From assembly GCA_947034895.1 (NCBI GenBank), contig OX344764.1:53425348-53489347 (forward strand): a stretch of 64,000 bases of DNA, written 5' to 3'. The notes below the pieces were generated by a model, which was given only the letters and a program-made list of their open reading frames with translations, had not been told where the DNA came from and did not search any database. Source of the DNA: Rhytidiadelphus loreus. Its lineage: Eukaryota; Streptophyta; Bryopsida; Hypnales; Hylocomiaceae. A program made the position numbers and the translations under genes. The number at the start of each line of letters is the position of its first letter. Position 1 is the stretch's first letter. Below, in pieces: positions 24,641 to 36,283 of the stretch.

Positions 24641-25102
24641 ATAGTTTTGGTTCCTTTGGGTGGTGAATAGCCAAAGAGTTCCTTATCTCAATAATAAGAA
24701 AATACTCTCGAAATTGTGACTATATGACATTTTGGTGATTTCTCACTTGACTACAAAAGTTTCAATCCAATTTCAATCTAGTGACATACTAATGAATCAA
24801 TTATCAAATTCTAATATTAAAAAAATCCATAAAAGTTCAAGGTCTTCCACTTTCACAAAACGAAGAACAAAAATGAAATCTTCTACACTATTCCAACAAT
24901 TAGGCCTCAAGAGTTTTCAAAAACTTATAAATTAAAGAAGAAAGAAAAGAAAACTCCAATCACTTTTTGAGACTATAATACCTAGTAGTTAGGTCAACAT
25001 TTTCTAGTGAAGAATTGATTACAGTTGCAATTTGTGATTTGGCAAATGCCCACAAATAGAAAGATTTTTTTTCATCACACAATTTTAAAAAAGGAAAAAG
25101 AA

Positions 25103-25294
25103 TACTAGTAGAAAACGTAGGAATTTTGACAAAATTATGTTGATTTGGTTGCGTTGTCCCGGTCATTGTTTTGTTGATTTCAACAAAAATTTGATAATTT
25201 TTATAGATTTTTGTTGAAATCAATAGAACAATGATCAGGACAACGCGACCAAATCAACAGAATTTTGTCAAAATTCCTGCGTTTTCTACTAGTG
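25103..25294. mobile_element. 192-bp CACTA-like hairpin MITE
   Basis: A near-complete palindrome. The left arm from (T)ACTAGTAGAAAACG pairs with the right arm ending CGTTTTCTACTAGTG. Arms of about 90 bp (GGAATTTTGAC, TTGATTTGGT, GCGTTGTCC and their complements) meet around a short AT loop near 25200. It is flanked by GAA (25100-25102 and 25295-25297). Unit B (near 46500) has the same flanks with a single GAA and no hairpin. A transcript would fold into a long double-stranded stem. Confidence 0.85.
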
Positions 25295-25329
25295 GAAAAT
25301 CCTCCAAATTATAGAATCTATTTTAATAA

Positions 25330-26495
25330 TTGATTTTTGCTTTGATTAGTAAACAACCATGTAAGGTAGTGTGCTCATAAACCGTCACTTTATGGGCTGT
25401 TGGGCCTTTTTGATGGTTTTCAGATGCCTGAAAATATTTTTACTTGAAGACTGAAAATTGATGCGAAATCTAACACAAACGGTTTCATATTTTGCGGAGC
25501 ATTTATGAAATTCCAAAGAATTATGCGGTAGGCACCTATTCTTGCCTTGCAAAACCTATACATGTATAGTTTGAAAAAAGATATGGCTAGACCAAAAACA
25601 AACAGTGAGGCATTCAAAAAGTAATACTATACACAAGGTTCCTAAATGTGACCCTTTCTATACTTAAACGAACCCTACACTCTCTTAATATGTGTAAGAA
25701 GGCAGTTGGGCAATAAATTTCCATTTAGAAAAATTAAATGGATACACCTTGGCTTTGAAATGGCCCCCAGCTCTTATTCCATTCATTGAAGAAGTATGAA
25801 CAAATCTCAATAATGCTCTGACATTACGAGCATTCCAACTCACATTCGCTAACTATTGCTTTTATAGCCACTTGTGGAACAGTTTGACGAAGAGGGTCTA
25901 AATTAAAGCCATCTACCATATAGTTTTTTGCCTTGATTATTCCAACCTTGACCACCAAGTATAGATTTTCATCCAATCATCATGGATGTTGGATGAAATA
26001 ATTGGAAGATATTTCTCTGGGATGAAAACCTGACCAATTTTGCGTCAGGAGTCGTGACATTTATAGTTAATATAATAGAAGAAGATGGGTGACACTAAAA
26101 GCAGTTTTGAGGACAAAAGCAGTGCCTCTAAGATAGCTCACGAACTCTCACAACTCACTGTCGGGCTAGCTGGCTTCGACTGTACGTACGTTCCATGTCA
26201 CTCGGTTCCACCCAACGCTCGACGAACTCAGCAAGGGACTCTTGCCATGGTTTCTCTTTTGTTGACTGCGGCGTTGCCGCGCTGCTTTCTGCACGGATCG
26301 ATCCTCTTGCGTCAACCCCCGATCCTGGCTTTTGAATTTCGCAACCTCCTGTAATTTGTCGGTTTGGAATTCGATAAGTGGCATGGCTTCGATCGATCTG
26401 GGATCCTTGCTACCGAAGTTTCCGAGAAGTCAATGGAATTATTTGTAATATGTGAGGTTCCATTTGTACAGTAACGTACGCGGCATGGATTGGAG
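25330..26495. other. Intergenic and upstream region of the first peroxidase gene
   Basis: No gene recognised. From about 25966 the sequence matches the region upstream of the second peroxidase gene (50039 onward), including TTAATATAATAGAAGAAGATG, TGTACGTACGTTCCATG and GTTGACTGCGGCGTTGCCG. Short frames here on both strands are not conserved as protein. Confidence 0.5.
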
Positions 26496-26503
26496 TATAA
26501 AGG
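26496..26503 (+). promoter_or_regulatory. TATA box candidate, first peroxidase gene
   Basis: TATAAAGG in the context TGGAGTATAAAGGTTGAT, conserved in the second copy (near 50533). It lies about 425 bp before the ATG, so the leader would be long. The leader differs by a ~50-bp indel between the copies just before the ATG (around 26840-26890). No reporter or transcript evidence. Confidence 0.5.
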
Positions 26504-26921
26504 TTGATAGTCTGGGAAGAGTTCGTCACTTGCACTATCAGATCGAGCTTGCGTGTTCAACAATCCGACGACCTTGGGATGAATTGCTTCGTCCACAATC
26601 AATTACTAGTTCGCGAATCAATCGCTTCACAAATAGATCGATATCCTTGAGCTGGATTTGCATCCCAGCGCTAGCACTACTCCAAAGCTTAAACTTCAAC
26701 CATCACGCTGCAACATACGAGCTGTACTTTGTGGGCGCCGAGCTAGCTGGCTAGCTGAATTGCTCTGAAGATCGACGAGGATTGCCTGGCTTCATCGATA
26801 TCGATCCCGGCCTCATCGAAGTTCTCTGAAATTAGATTCCGACCAGACACTTGATTCGATCGACTGCGCCCTGTTGAATTCAAGCTTCCGTGAAATTAAA
26901 TTGGTGCGAAAAGGGTGCGAC

Positions 26922-28397
26922 ATGGCAACTCGAGTGTTGTTCCAGCTCGCGGCCATTCTGATTGCCGCGTCTTTACAGTTTCATGGAACCCAAGGAGCTC
27001 TGCAAGTGGGATTCTACGACACCTCGTGCAGTAGCGCTGAATCGATTGTGAAGAGTGCGGTGCAATCAGCTGCCTCAGCGGACAGAACCATCACTGCTAG
27101 TATCATCCGCTTGCACTTCCACGACTGCTTCGTGGAGGGTTGCGATGCTTCCATACTCCTGACTGGCGCTGGCACGGAACAAACGGCGCTGCCCAACCTG
27201 TCTGTGAGAGGTTACAGCGTCATCACCGATGCGAAGTCTCAGCTGGAAGCCAGTTGCCCTGGAGTGGTTTCCTGTGCCGACATTATTGCGCTTGCTGCTC
27301 GCGACTCGGTTGAAATTGTGAGCAATCTTTTCTTGCCGTTGCAAAATACCAACACGGCTTAACGTACAATTGTGTGTATCCATCCGCTTCAGTTTCAATA
27401 TATTCTCCTTGAGTGTCTGAGTAGCCCCTTGACATTACTAAATGAAAGTCTGTCATGTTTGTGCAGCTTGGTGGAGCTTCCTACAGTGCAGAAACGGGTC
27501 GCTTTGATGGCACCTCCCCCGGAACGAATGTCAACTTACCCAGTCCAAACATGACCGTCGCTGAAGCCACTGGATTCTTCACCGATCTTGGTCTCACACA
27601 AGACGACATGGTCACCCTTACCGGTACTTAATTCCCCTCTCTAACATATCCCTCTTTTCGAGACTAACTCAAACTAAGTCGGGACTTGGAGATCTTTAAT
27701 TCTTTAATTAAGAATCTTGCTTGGTAGGGAGGATAAAATTATAATCTTTGATCCTCCTGTTTCCCAACCTCAAAAGTACCATAAGGCGACGATGAAAGTG
27801 AGTTATATGAGAATGTAATGACACGAGGGAGCTCTAAGAGTTTAGCAAAGAGGAAATGAAGCAGAGTTTACCATGATCTCAGTCAAACTCGTAAGTGGTA
27901 AACTCCGTTTCATTAGCATGATGCTGAACTCTGAAGTTAAACTCCCTCGTGCTGAAGTTTGATTGAGCATGGACTGAGAATTTGGGATTGGACATGCAGG
28001 TGCACACACAGTGGGCGTCGCCCAGTGCCAGTTCTTCGTGGACCGCTTGTACAACTTCGAGGGCACGGGCCTTCCCGACCCCAGTCTCGACACCACCTAC
28101 TTATCGACGCTGCAGGCGCTCTGTCCCAACGTGGCCGGCGGCCTCACCAACGTCGCCCTGGACGAGGATTCGGAGTTCAGCTTCGACACAAGCTACTTCC
28201 GGAATCTCCAGGCGAGCCGAGGCGTTCTCCGCATCGACCAGGAAATCGGCAACGACGCCAGCACCAGCGGCCGCGTCAATACCCTGGCGGCCTCTTCGAC
28301 CACCTTTGGAGCTGATTTCGGCACGTCCATGGTGGCCATGGGACGCATCGGCGTTCTCACCGCTGGAACTGTCCGAGCAGTTTGCGAAACAGCTTAA
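26922..28397 (+). CDS. Class III (secretory) plant peroxidase, copy 1
   Basis: Spliced, three exons: 26922-27317, 27467-27623 and 28000-28397, with GT-AG introns (GTGAGC...GTGCAG and GTACTT...ATGCAG), giving 316 residues. The ATG is chosen because it starts a clear signal peptide (MATRVLFQLAAILIAASLQF), with the mature protein near A26 (ALQVGFYDTSC). Haem peroxidase features are intact: distal R63 and H67 in RLHFHDCF, calcium-site residues in DCFVEGCDAS, proximal H187 in GAHTVG, and eight cysteines. The family oxidises phenolics and other donors with hydrogen peroxide in the cell wall or vacuole. Intron positions match the second and third of the classical three; the first is missing. An N-x-S/T sequon lies at N160 (NMT). 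The partner copy lies 24 kb downstream on the same strand. Confidence 0.93.
27822..27951. repeat. Hairpin (MITE-like) in peroxidase intron 2, copy 1
   Basis: A 130-bp inverted repeat within intron 2: CACGAGGGAG at 27822-27831 and CTCCCTCGTG at 27942-27951. The inner arms GAAGCAGAGTTTACCA and GGTAAACTCCGTTTCATT also pair. The same structure occurs at 51803-51932, so it predates the duplication. No clear target duplication was found. Confidence 0.65.
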
Positions 28398-29179
28398 TTG
28401 AATTCCACGTTTTAGGGATCCCAGAGAAATGGGACTCCACAATTAGGGAAATTCAAGTGCTTGATGGGAATTAATGATGGGATCGATTAGTGAGCTAGCT
28501 CGATCCCTTGTACAGATTTATGGAGCTTAGACAACGATTCCGTTTAATTGGCGGTATTCCAATCGCCCTGTTGACATTAAGGTACATTAGCTTGGGCAGA
28601 TTCATATGCAAATTATGGCATGTCATCACAACATTGCGCACCTCTAAGCTAGGATTTCCAGTCACATTGTCCTCCTTGGTTCACTGCGCCATTAAAATGA
28701 AATTGCGCCAATTTAGCGAAATTGACGTTGCTTCTGAAGCTCGATTTTAAAACGTGTTCAGTTCGTTCGGTCTGTGTATTTGTGAGTCTGAGAGACTGTA
28801 ATTTGCTCTCCGACAAAGGAAACTCTTTCTATCGATCAATTGTGAAGCTCCATTGAATTGGTAAGCACGTATGTAGAGAGCTTGCTGTGGAAGCTCGGAT
28901 GGAAGGGTTCTTTTGGAGTTGAAAATTTTCGGAAACATGTACAGTTTTGTGATAAGAATTGTGACGACCTGGTCGATCACCGTCCTCGACGTCGATCTTC
29001 AGCATGATTGGGATCGAGCAGGCAGTTTCGAAGATGTATCGCACATGGATGGTAAACTCACGAGGGCAACGAGATTATTGAATGAAGTTGTATTTGCTCT
29101 TGACTTGGAATCTTCGCAGGCGGGCGTCTTAAATTATGTTCTCAAAGCAACGATTCTGAAATATCCTGTAAACTTGTCG
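28398..29179 (+). other. 3' flank of the first peroxidase gene
   Basis: Matches 52379-53160 downstream of the second peroxidase gene. It includes the 3'UTR (identical for the first ~17 bp after the stop) and presumably the polyadenylation region. Short frames on both strands here are not conserved between copies. It ends exactly at the LINE insertion. Confidence 0.6.
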
Positions 29180-29368
29180 TTTTTGTTTTTTGTTTTTTCC
29201 CCCCTTAAACACATGGACAATTTCCATTGATAAAAGGGAACAATATATATATATAGAAGCAAAGGAGAAATTCCTTGGCGGCAATATTTTCATTTTCGAC
29301 AACAATTTTCTAAAATAGTATGTCCCCCCTTTTTCTTAAAGACCATGGTAAGAGAGACTAGAGCTAAA

Positions 29369-30028
29369 CTACAAAGAGCAACCAATGAAGAGCAGAGTGG
29401 GAAGCCCGCCAAGAAAGCCCAGAAGCCAAGTGCTAGAAGAGCCATAAAAAATGGTCCCCATCTTTAGAAGATTAAGTTTCCAAGTCATTTGAAGATTGGA
29501 TCTCTTGCCAAAGAATTTGGATTGAAGCCAAATGTTGTCGAATCGCTTGAGAAAGGTGCCCGCTTTGCTAGGATACAAGACACAAAGTTTTGTTGTTTTA
29601 AACCAGGTGACATGGCTGTGATCAATAAAGGCTTCCCATAAAACTTGCTCGAGCTTCAAGGTAGGCCAATTTTCGTAGTGTAGGAATGAAGTGGGGCTAA
29701 GTCCCCCCCCCCACGACCATCTTCTAGGGTCAAAAAATAAATCTTCAATCATACCTTCATATAGAAGGAATCCGGATTTTTGTTGAATAATTCGTACTTG
29801 TTTATGCCAGCCCAATAAGAATTGGTTGCCTTGTTGGGTCGACTCGGGATGGGTTGTGAGGGCATATAAGATACGACCAATGGTAAAGTTAGAATGGCGA
29901 GCTAGGAGTTCAATCAGATGGTAGCCTTGTGTCAATCTCAGTTTGAAGTGGGGTGTAGTGGGGTGAATGCAAGAAACACCGGTACTATTTGGCGTCACAA
30001 TTGGAATGACAGAGATGCAATTTGCCAT
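29369..30028 (-). pseudogene. LINE ORF2 C-terminal region
   Basis: An open minus-strand frame of about 219 codons near the 3' end of the LINE. It is rich in Trp, Phe and Leu (for example WKLNLLKMGTIFYGSSSTW), as expected downstream of the reverse transcriptase in plant L1-like ORF2. The usual C-terminal Cys/His cluster is not clear. Between it and the reverse transcriptase (30029-31000) the sequence is degraded. That gap contains GATCAACGGCTGAGAT near 30568-30583 with repeated AGTACT words, which might be an end of a nested DNA element. Confidence 0.5.
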
Positions 30029-31000
30029 ATCTTTTGGAAAATGAAGTCCATGTACTTGAAATTTTTATTGGAGATGGCTAACTTGGAAGTCCTCAGATTC
30101 CTTACTTTTGAGAAATTTTGAAAAAAAATCCTTTAATTAAATTGTAATTTACCTAATTTGTCACACTTTGCGTTTTAGGGTTTTTTAGTACTGTGGAGCA
30201 TCCAAAAATGATGATGTACGTCTAGGATTGTTGTGGGCTATTGCCACAATAGAAGGGCATGTGCCCACCAAAGGGCATTCAAAAAAACACAATTCTTTGT
30301 CTTCAACATGCATGCAAATAGGGGTCCCTTGCCCATAGCGCTTCTAACATTTATGATGGTTTCAATTTTTAGTTTTTGGTGAAATGTAATCACTATCAAG
30401 TCTCTACAAATGGCCAATTTTTAGTTTTTTTTATTCATGATTTTCATATTATTATTAATTTATACTTAATTTTATCTACTTTTTGTGACAAATTGTCATT
30501 TTTTTTAAGTAGTACAATTTCAGTATTATAAAGTACTCAAAAATACTACTGGCCGTTGATTTTTCGGATCAACGGCTGAGATTGCTCCATTTTGCAGTAC
30601 TAGCAGTACTTGTAGTACTAGGCAGAAAAAACACAGTAAGTTTTGGCAGAACGCTCCCTAAATCGTTCGGTGTTTCTTGCATCCACCCAGTGCTATAGAT
30701 ATGGGATGGCAGTGGGTCTCCTTTGTTGGTGAAGACACCAAGGTACTCATGTTGCTGTGAGACAAACTTATGGTTAGTGAGTAACTAAAGCTAACTCCTA
30801 GGACCAAAGAGACCATGCTTGTGTAGGAGTGAGCTTCACCGTCAAGCATCTCAAATATAATTTTTTGCTGAGTCCAAAGGCAAAAATGAGTGAGTTTTCT
30901 TGTCCTATATATTTTGAATTTGATCCGTACCTCTTGTCATTAAAAACAGAGCTTTGTTAGCGGAGAAACCATGTTGACTGTCGATGTAGTGAATAGTCCA

Positions 31001-32906
31001 CTAGAGAGGGGTGGTTAGAACTTTGTTGTGATTTAATAGTGGTATGGAGATGATGTGTTGGTTGAGAAGCCGCCATGCATGGATGATCCAATCCCAAGCC
31101 CTAGAGCCTTTGCATGTGCAAATTTTTTTCAACAACAACCATTGAGGCTCCTTAGGGTCTACCAAATTGAAACCTCCCACTTGCATGGGTGCACAACAAT
31201 CAAACCAACTGATTCTAGCACACTTGTGGTTGGCAAAGCCTAACCAAAGGAAGTCTTGAAGCAAAGCCCTTATCTTTCTGATGATAATCTCCAAATTGCA
31301 GTGAAATATCGTAAGGTACTGAGGAGAATGGCATTGATGATGACTACATGTCCTGCTAGTGAGAGATGGATGCTAGTCTAGTACTCGAGCTTCTTCTATA
31401 TCTTAGATGTTAGGAATTCATCTACATCTATTGTATTCATATCAATGCCAAATGAAGAGCCTAGTAGTTTAGATAGTTGTTGCTTTGCGGTCTAGGGACA
31501 AGTGATTTGATCAAGCCACAATGGAGCTAGTTCCAGAGAAAGCCAATAGGCTAGACTCTTGGAACAATTGATCATAAATCCTAAAGCTATTCCATAACTC
31601 TCAATGAGGAGAGCTAACGAGTAGAAATATCTTTTTTTTTTCTTGATTGTGAAATTGACATCATCAGCATATTGGCTAATAAGTTGTCTTACAACGGTTG
31701 TTGGAAGAGATATGCTAGAGAGCTCTTCTTCACTTAGCAAGTGCTTAGCCGCTACGTTGAGTGCTTCACCTACAAATAGGAATAGGTATGGGGCCAATGA
31801 ACATCCTTGCTTGACGCTACGAAGAACAGGGAATGAAGGTGACTCTACTCCATTGATGCAGACTGTAGCATCAGCCTCTTCTAGGAGTATTTTGACCATT
31901 TTCACAAATGATGGTGGAATGCCCATAGTTTCCATGACCTTGAATGGGAATGGAAGATGGACAATATCATAAGCCTTTTGAAAATCTAATTTCAGCAAAA
32001 TTGCATTCTAATCAGATTCCTTGGCCCAAGAAATGGTCTCATATAGTAAAAGGATATTGTCTAAGATGTATCTAGTAGGTATGAAAGCCGATTGATAAGA
32101 GCTAATGACTTCTGCCATTATCGATTGTAGTCTCTGTTGGAGAGCTTTAGCTAGGATCTTATTGGAGACATTTAATAAACCAATAGGACACCAATTGCCA
32201 ATGTCTTCCTTTAGTCCTCCTTTGTGTAGCATAACTATCCTACCCTATTTAATTTTGTTTGGAAGTGCTCTACTAGATATGGAGTATTGAATCATAGTAG
32301 TGAAGTCCTTGCCAATCAAATACCAGTACTTTTGGTAGAACTCGGTAATGAATCCATTTGGTCCAAGACTTTCGTTTGAAGCCATTTCATCAAGAGCCAT
32401 TTTGAATTCATGTTTTGAGATATTACTAGAAAAAGAGGCTCATGAGGGATAGACGCTAGTAGCAAGCTAAGAAATTATGTCATAGCTTCTATTTTGTCCA
32501 AGGATGGTGGGGAGATAGAATAAAGTTTCTTGTAGAACTCGAAGCAAATCTTCTTTATGCCTTCTGGTTCCTCTATAAGTTGACCCTGGGCATTATGAAG
32601 GCTTCTGACTGTGGAGGAGGCTAGTTTCTCACGAATTGCCTTGAAGAAATTAGAAGAGACTAGATCACCATGAATCTTCCATCTAATACGAGCTTGGATA
32701 AGTTGGCCCTCCACTTTTTTGGATTCTACTTCTTCAAGGTGAATCCTTGCTAAGTTGTGTTGGTCTTGAAGGTTGGAGTCATTAGACTTGCTTTGTAACT
32801 CTTCTAAGGCCACAAAGAATCTTTTTCTAGTAGTCTCCTCATCGACTTTAGAGTCGTGTGCCTTGTGGCAACATAAGGACCGATATGTTCTAGAGATGGA
32901 TTTCAT
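31001..32906 (-). pseudogene. LINE ORF2 reverse transcriptase domain (broken)
   Basis: Minus-strand segments read in order: a pre-RT linker (32475-32906), GNWCPIGLLNVSNKILAKAL and SAFIPTRYILDNILL (32008-32232), LKLDFQKAYD with the first catalytic Asp (near 31985), SVKQGCSLAPYLF, and QYADDVNF with the YADD catalytic pair (near 31660-31690). The thumb-like region follows: FLWLGFANHKCARISWFDCC...GGFNLVD (31001-31294). One TAG separates 32008 from 31998 in the same frame. Frameshifts lie between 32475 and 32232 and between 31492 and 31294. Needed for target-primed reverse transcription in the family; this copy is dead. Confidence 0.85.
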
Positions 32907-32942
32907 TTTGGTAAAGAAATGGGAGGAAGAAAAAGAGCCATA

Positions 32943-33800
32943 CTATGCTTCCTCAATTTGAGGCTTTGCAACGTCAAGCCAATAGCCATTTATCTTCCAA
33001 TGCAAGGGACGATTAGGGGAGTTTTGAAACTCAATGGTTGTTGATATTGGAAAGTGGTCTAACCAAATGTTGTCGCTGCGTATCACATAATCCGAGCTCT
33101 TGTGATTTGTCAAACCAACGCCATTTTTGAAAATATAAAACCGGTCTAGTTGTGCCATAATACAGCTACCTTTGTTCCTAAAATTGTCCCAAGAATATTG
33201 AAGACTCCTAAGAGATCTTAAGTTATCATCCACATTGAGGTGTCGGTTGAGATTGGTGAATAGAGCCCGTTTTGTGGCAGATACCATTTGACCTTAGGGA
33301 TTGGTCTCATCGTTTCTTGCTTTGACCATATTAAAATCCCCTCCTAGTATCCATCTGTAGCCAGCAGGTAATTCTTGAATCAAGGCATTCTATAAATGAC
33401 AATGGAAAAAAAAATCATTGGGGGCATAAATGTTGACAATTAATGCCCACTTTCCTCTAGGGAGGCCACCTAAAATAATCCAATGAGCTTGGTTTACTAA
33501 CATTGACCCTAAATTTATCACCATTTGGGCATATTTAGGCACAACCGATTAGGCCACCTTTACCCACGCCAGGCCCTAATGGATTGTTGTTGTAGCCCAC
33601 ACTGACTTCAACTGACCAAGAAGATGCTTGAGGCCATAAAGCCTTTTCTAAGGCACTAAAATCTAAATTCCGTAACTTGTATTCTAGAAGAAGTATGGTG
33701 TCAAAATAAGAAAGAGAATGAAAATAGTTTCATAGCGTAAGGATTGAGGACTTTTCGTTTGGCCCCTTAATATTAAATGATAAAAGTTTTACAATCATTG
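32943..33800 (-). pseudogene. LINE ORF2 AP-endonuclease domain (broken)
   Basis: On the minus strand VNIYAPN and ILGGDFNMV (near 33320-33450) and later SDNIWLDHFPI (near 33030-33070) are hallmark motifs of the exonuclease-endonuclease-phosphatase fold in L1-like elements; they would nick target DNA. The N-terminal part has several stops. The frame at 32943-33287 continues into the reverse-transcriptase linker with one stop. Confidence 0.75.
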
Positions 33801-34281
33801 ACGCGATTTGGAGAATGAGATTTTGAATGTGGAGTCCTCGATACGTGAATTAGCGACTTCCATCTTGTACCCCCAAGTATTGAAGCCAATTGGAGGTGGA
33901 ATAGATGGTGAGGTAGTGGAAGAAGAAACAAGAGCCCTTGTAGTTGTTCTCGCACTTCGACTTGATTGCGTTAATTTAGCGGCAGGAAGGGTCTGACCTA
34001 CAATTGGCGAAGGAAGTGGTCATATTCTTACTTGTGTGTTTTGGCTTAGCCGGACCCTCTCAATAGTCAATAGTGAGGCATTGGATAGCAAGAAATGCTT
34101 GTTCCATGTCCTCTGCTTTGGCCTTGCTCACTTGGGAATAATGACGTTGTGCCAAGTATTCCCCTACCTGTGGCTAGTTGGAACTACTTTGGGATGACGG
34201 AGCAAAAGAAATTGCCTTGGGAGCTAGGTACACTACATGGCTTGACTTAGGGCTTCTGTTCTCCGATTGCAAAGGAGAGAA

Positions 34282-36283
34282 CTATTTGCTTTGCGTGTCT
34301 TTGAAAGCCTCCTCCTCTTGTTGAGATGGACCTAATTTTGTCTCATGATCATATTCAAAAGAGTAATCATGTGGAGGGCCTACATGAGGCATCTCCTCGA
34401 GTGGAAGCTCATCAATTGGTGGTTCTTCATCTGAGCTTTCTGAGAAAGTAAATCTCTTGCTGTAGCTAGTGTTGATGCTAAGAAGTTCCAACGTGATGTT
34501 TGTTGGCTCAATGGGGACAAAAAAATCCGTCGGGAGGAACGAAGTCTTTTCAATGCCAGTGGAAGTAAGTGGGACAACCGTTGGAACTGTTGGGCGATTG
34601 GTCGAATTTGGTGGAATGGCCCTCAGGTTGGACAAGTGGTTGGTCAAGGCAATTGATCCAGTTAGGGCAGATGGAGTGTTGTCCAGGGAAGCCAAATGAT
34701 CGGGTTGGCCAGACTTGACTATGGATTGGGTGCCTATTATCGACAAAGTGCTTGACAACAAGCTAGAAGCAGCATGATGCATGCCATTTGGGATCTAATC
34801 TCGGTGTTGAGCCTAGCAACATTCTCTCAATGGTTGACATAAAGGGATGGATGACGCCTGCCCTGGATTCGACGACTTGGCTGTCCTCTCAAGATCTTGA
34901 ACGAGCTAGACGTAGCTAGGTCCTTTGATCAAAACCCAAGCGTTGGTAATAATTGAAACTGGAGGAATTGAGACTCTAGATCCGTCATGCTGGGCTGCTT
35001 GAAGTGTGGCTTGTATTCAATCCTGTTCATCAACCAAGTACAACACGTATTGCTCAATTACGGTTTCTAATTCCATATCAATATCTTCCTCGAATGGTAT
35101 ATCAGTAAGATCAAAAATATATACAGGATTATCTAATGGTGCTAATGGTAGAGCAAGAGGTAAGCTTAGCTCATTGCTATGACTTAAAATCACAACTTGC
35201 AGTTGAGGGTCCATCGACGGATCAAAAGATATCTAGCTATAAGAGTTGGATTGAAAAGTTAGCTGAGCCTGAGGTGAGGGAGCAGATGGGGATGATTGAG
35301 ATATTAGCCAATCCTTGTAGAGTTGTGAATTGCGCTTGAGGAATCAAGAGTTGCACCTAAGGAATCAAGAGTAGTGCTTGGGGAGTCGGGAGTTGCGCCT
35401 AGGGAAATTCGACATCCATTGTTGTTGGGCTTAAGTAACTTGGTTTGTCAATGACTGCCAGATGAAGGTGAGCAGCAGGGTAATGTTGATTGGCTTGATT
35501 TTGTTGACTTGTGTATTTCTTGTATGTAACCATTGTAAAGCCCTCTTCTATCGTTGAATTTGGATGTAGAGATGAGTCCCGTCGTGAACCTCCTTGATTA
35601 GGGTGACTAATTCTTGTGGATCGGCTTTGGTGACAAAAATTGACCGGGGAAGATCGTAGCCAGTTAGCTAACTGTCGACATGCTTGGAGTAGAGGGGTAG
35701 CTAGAATTCTTTTGTTTGGGCAATTTGATTCATCGTGGGAAGAATCTGGGCACCGTCGATAGGAATTGTCAATGATTTCATATTTGATGGAGATTTGGGA
35801 GAATAGGCCCACCATATTTGCCACTGAAAGCAAAGAAACATATCCCGTGGCTAGATCTATTGAAACGCATAATCTAGGGTCTGTGGTAGTGAGAGCACTC
35901 CAATCTTCTTCTAGTACTGTGCCCACCATACTAGCGAGATGTTTGGCTTTGTGTTGATGAAACTCAAGAGGTAGGTTCTTGAGATGTATCCAACACGACA
36001 CATTAAGCCCAATGGGACTACTAAGGTTGAAGACTGGAAACCAACATTGGAAAATTGTTGATCTTACTTGGAGCCAACACGAGAAGAGCGATAAAACCTG
36101 GCACATCAGATCTACGGAGTCCAGCTTCCTAAACCGTAAACCACCGCCAACTTCTAAGTGTAACGCAACCTTGGCGTTGACAAGAGATTCTAGATCCTTG
36201 ATCCAGAGTTCATGACAAAAAAGATGAGGAAGATCACTCTCACGATGATGATATGTTGCTTCAAGTAGGTGACTTCCCGTCAC
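34282..36283 (-). pseudogene. LINE ORF1 (DUF4283-like plus zinc knuckle)
   Basis: The open stretch 35399-36283 (minus) reads CWIHLKNLPLEFH, then PRLCVSIDLATGYVSLL, then RRCPDSSHDESNCP, a C-x(6)-H-x(4)-C knuckle-like cluster. This order resembles plant LINE gag-like ORF1 (DUF4283 followed by zf-CCHC). A Ser/Thr/Pro-rich tail is open at 34282-34782, with the intervening 34783-35398 disrupted. It would bind element RNA. The tail ends about 480 bp before the endonuclease. Confidence 0.65.

Noticed and set aside
27014..27398. Minus-strand frames across peroxidase exon 1
   Set aside because: Antisense shadows of the real exon.
28011..28315. Arg/Pro-rich frames overlapping peroxidase exon 3 (also at 52006-52296)
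   Set aside because: Alternative frames of a GC-rich conserved exon; conserved only because the exon is.
30560..30640. GATCAACGGCTGAGAT and repeated AGTACT words as a DNA-element end inside the LINE
   Set aside because: A matching opposite end could not be identified by eye; left as a remark only.
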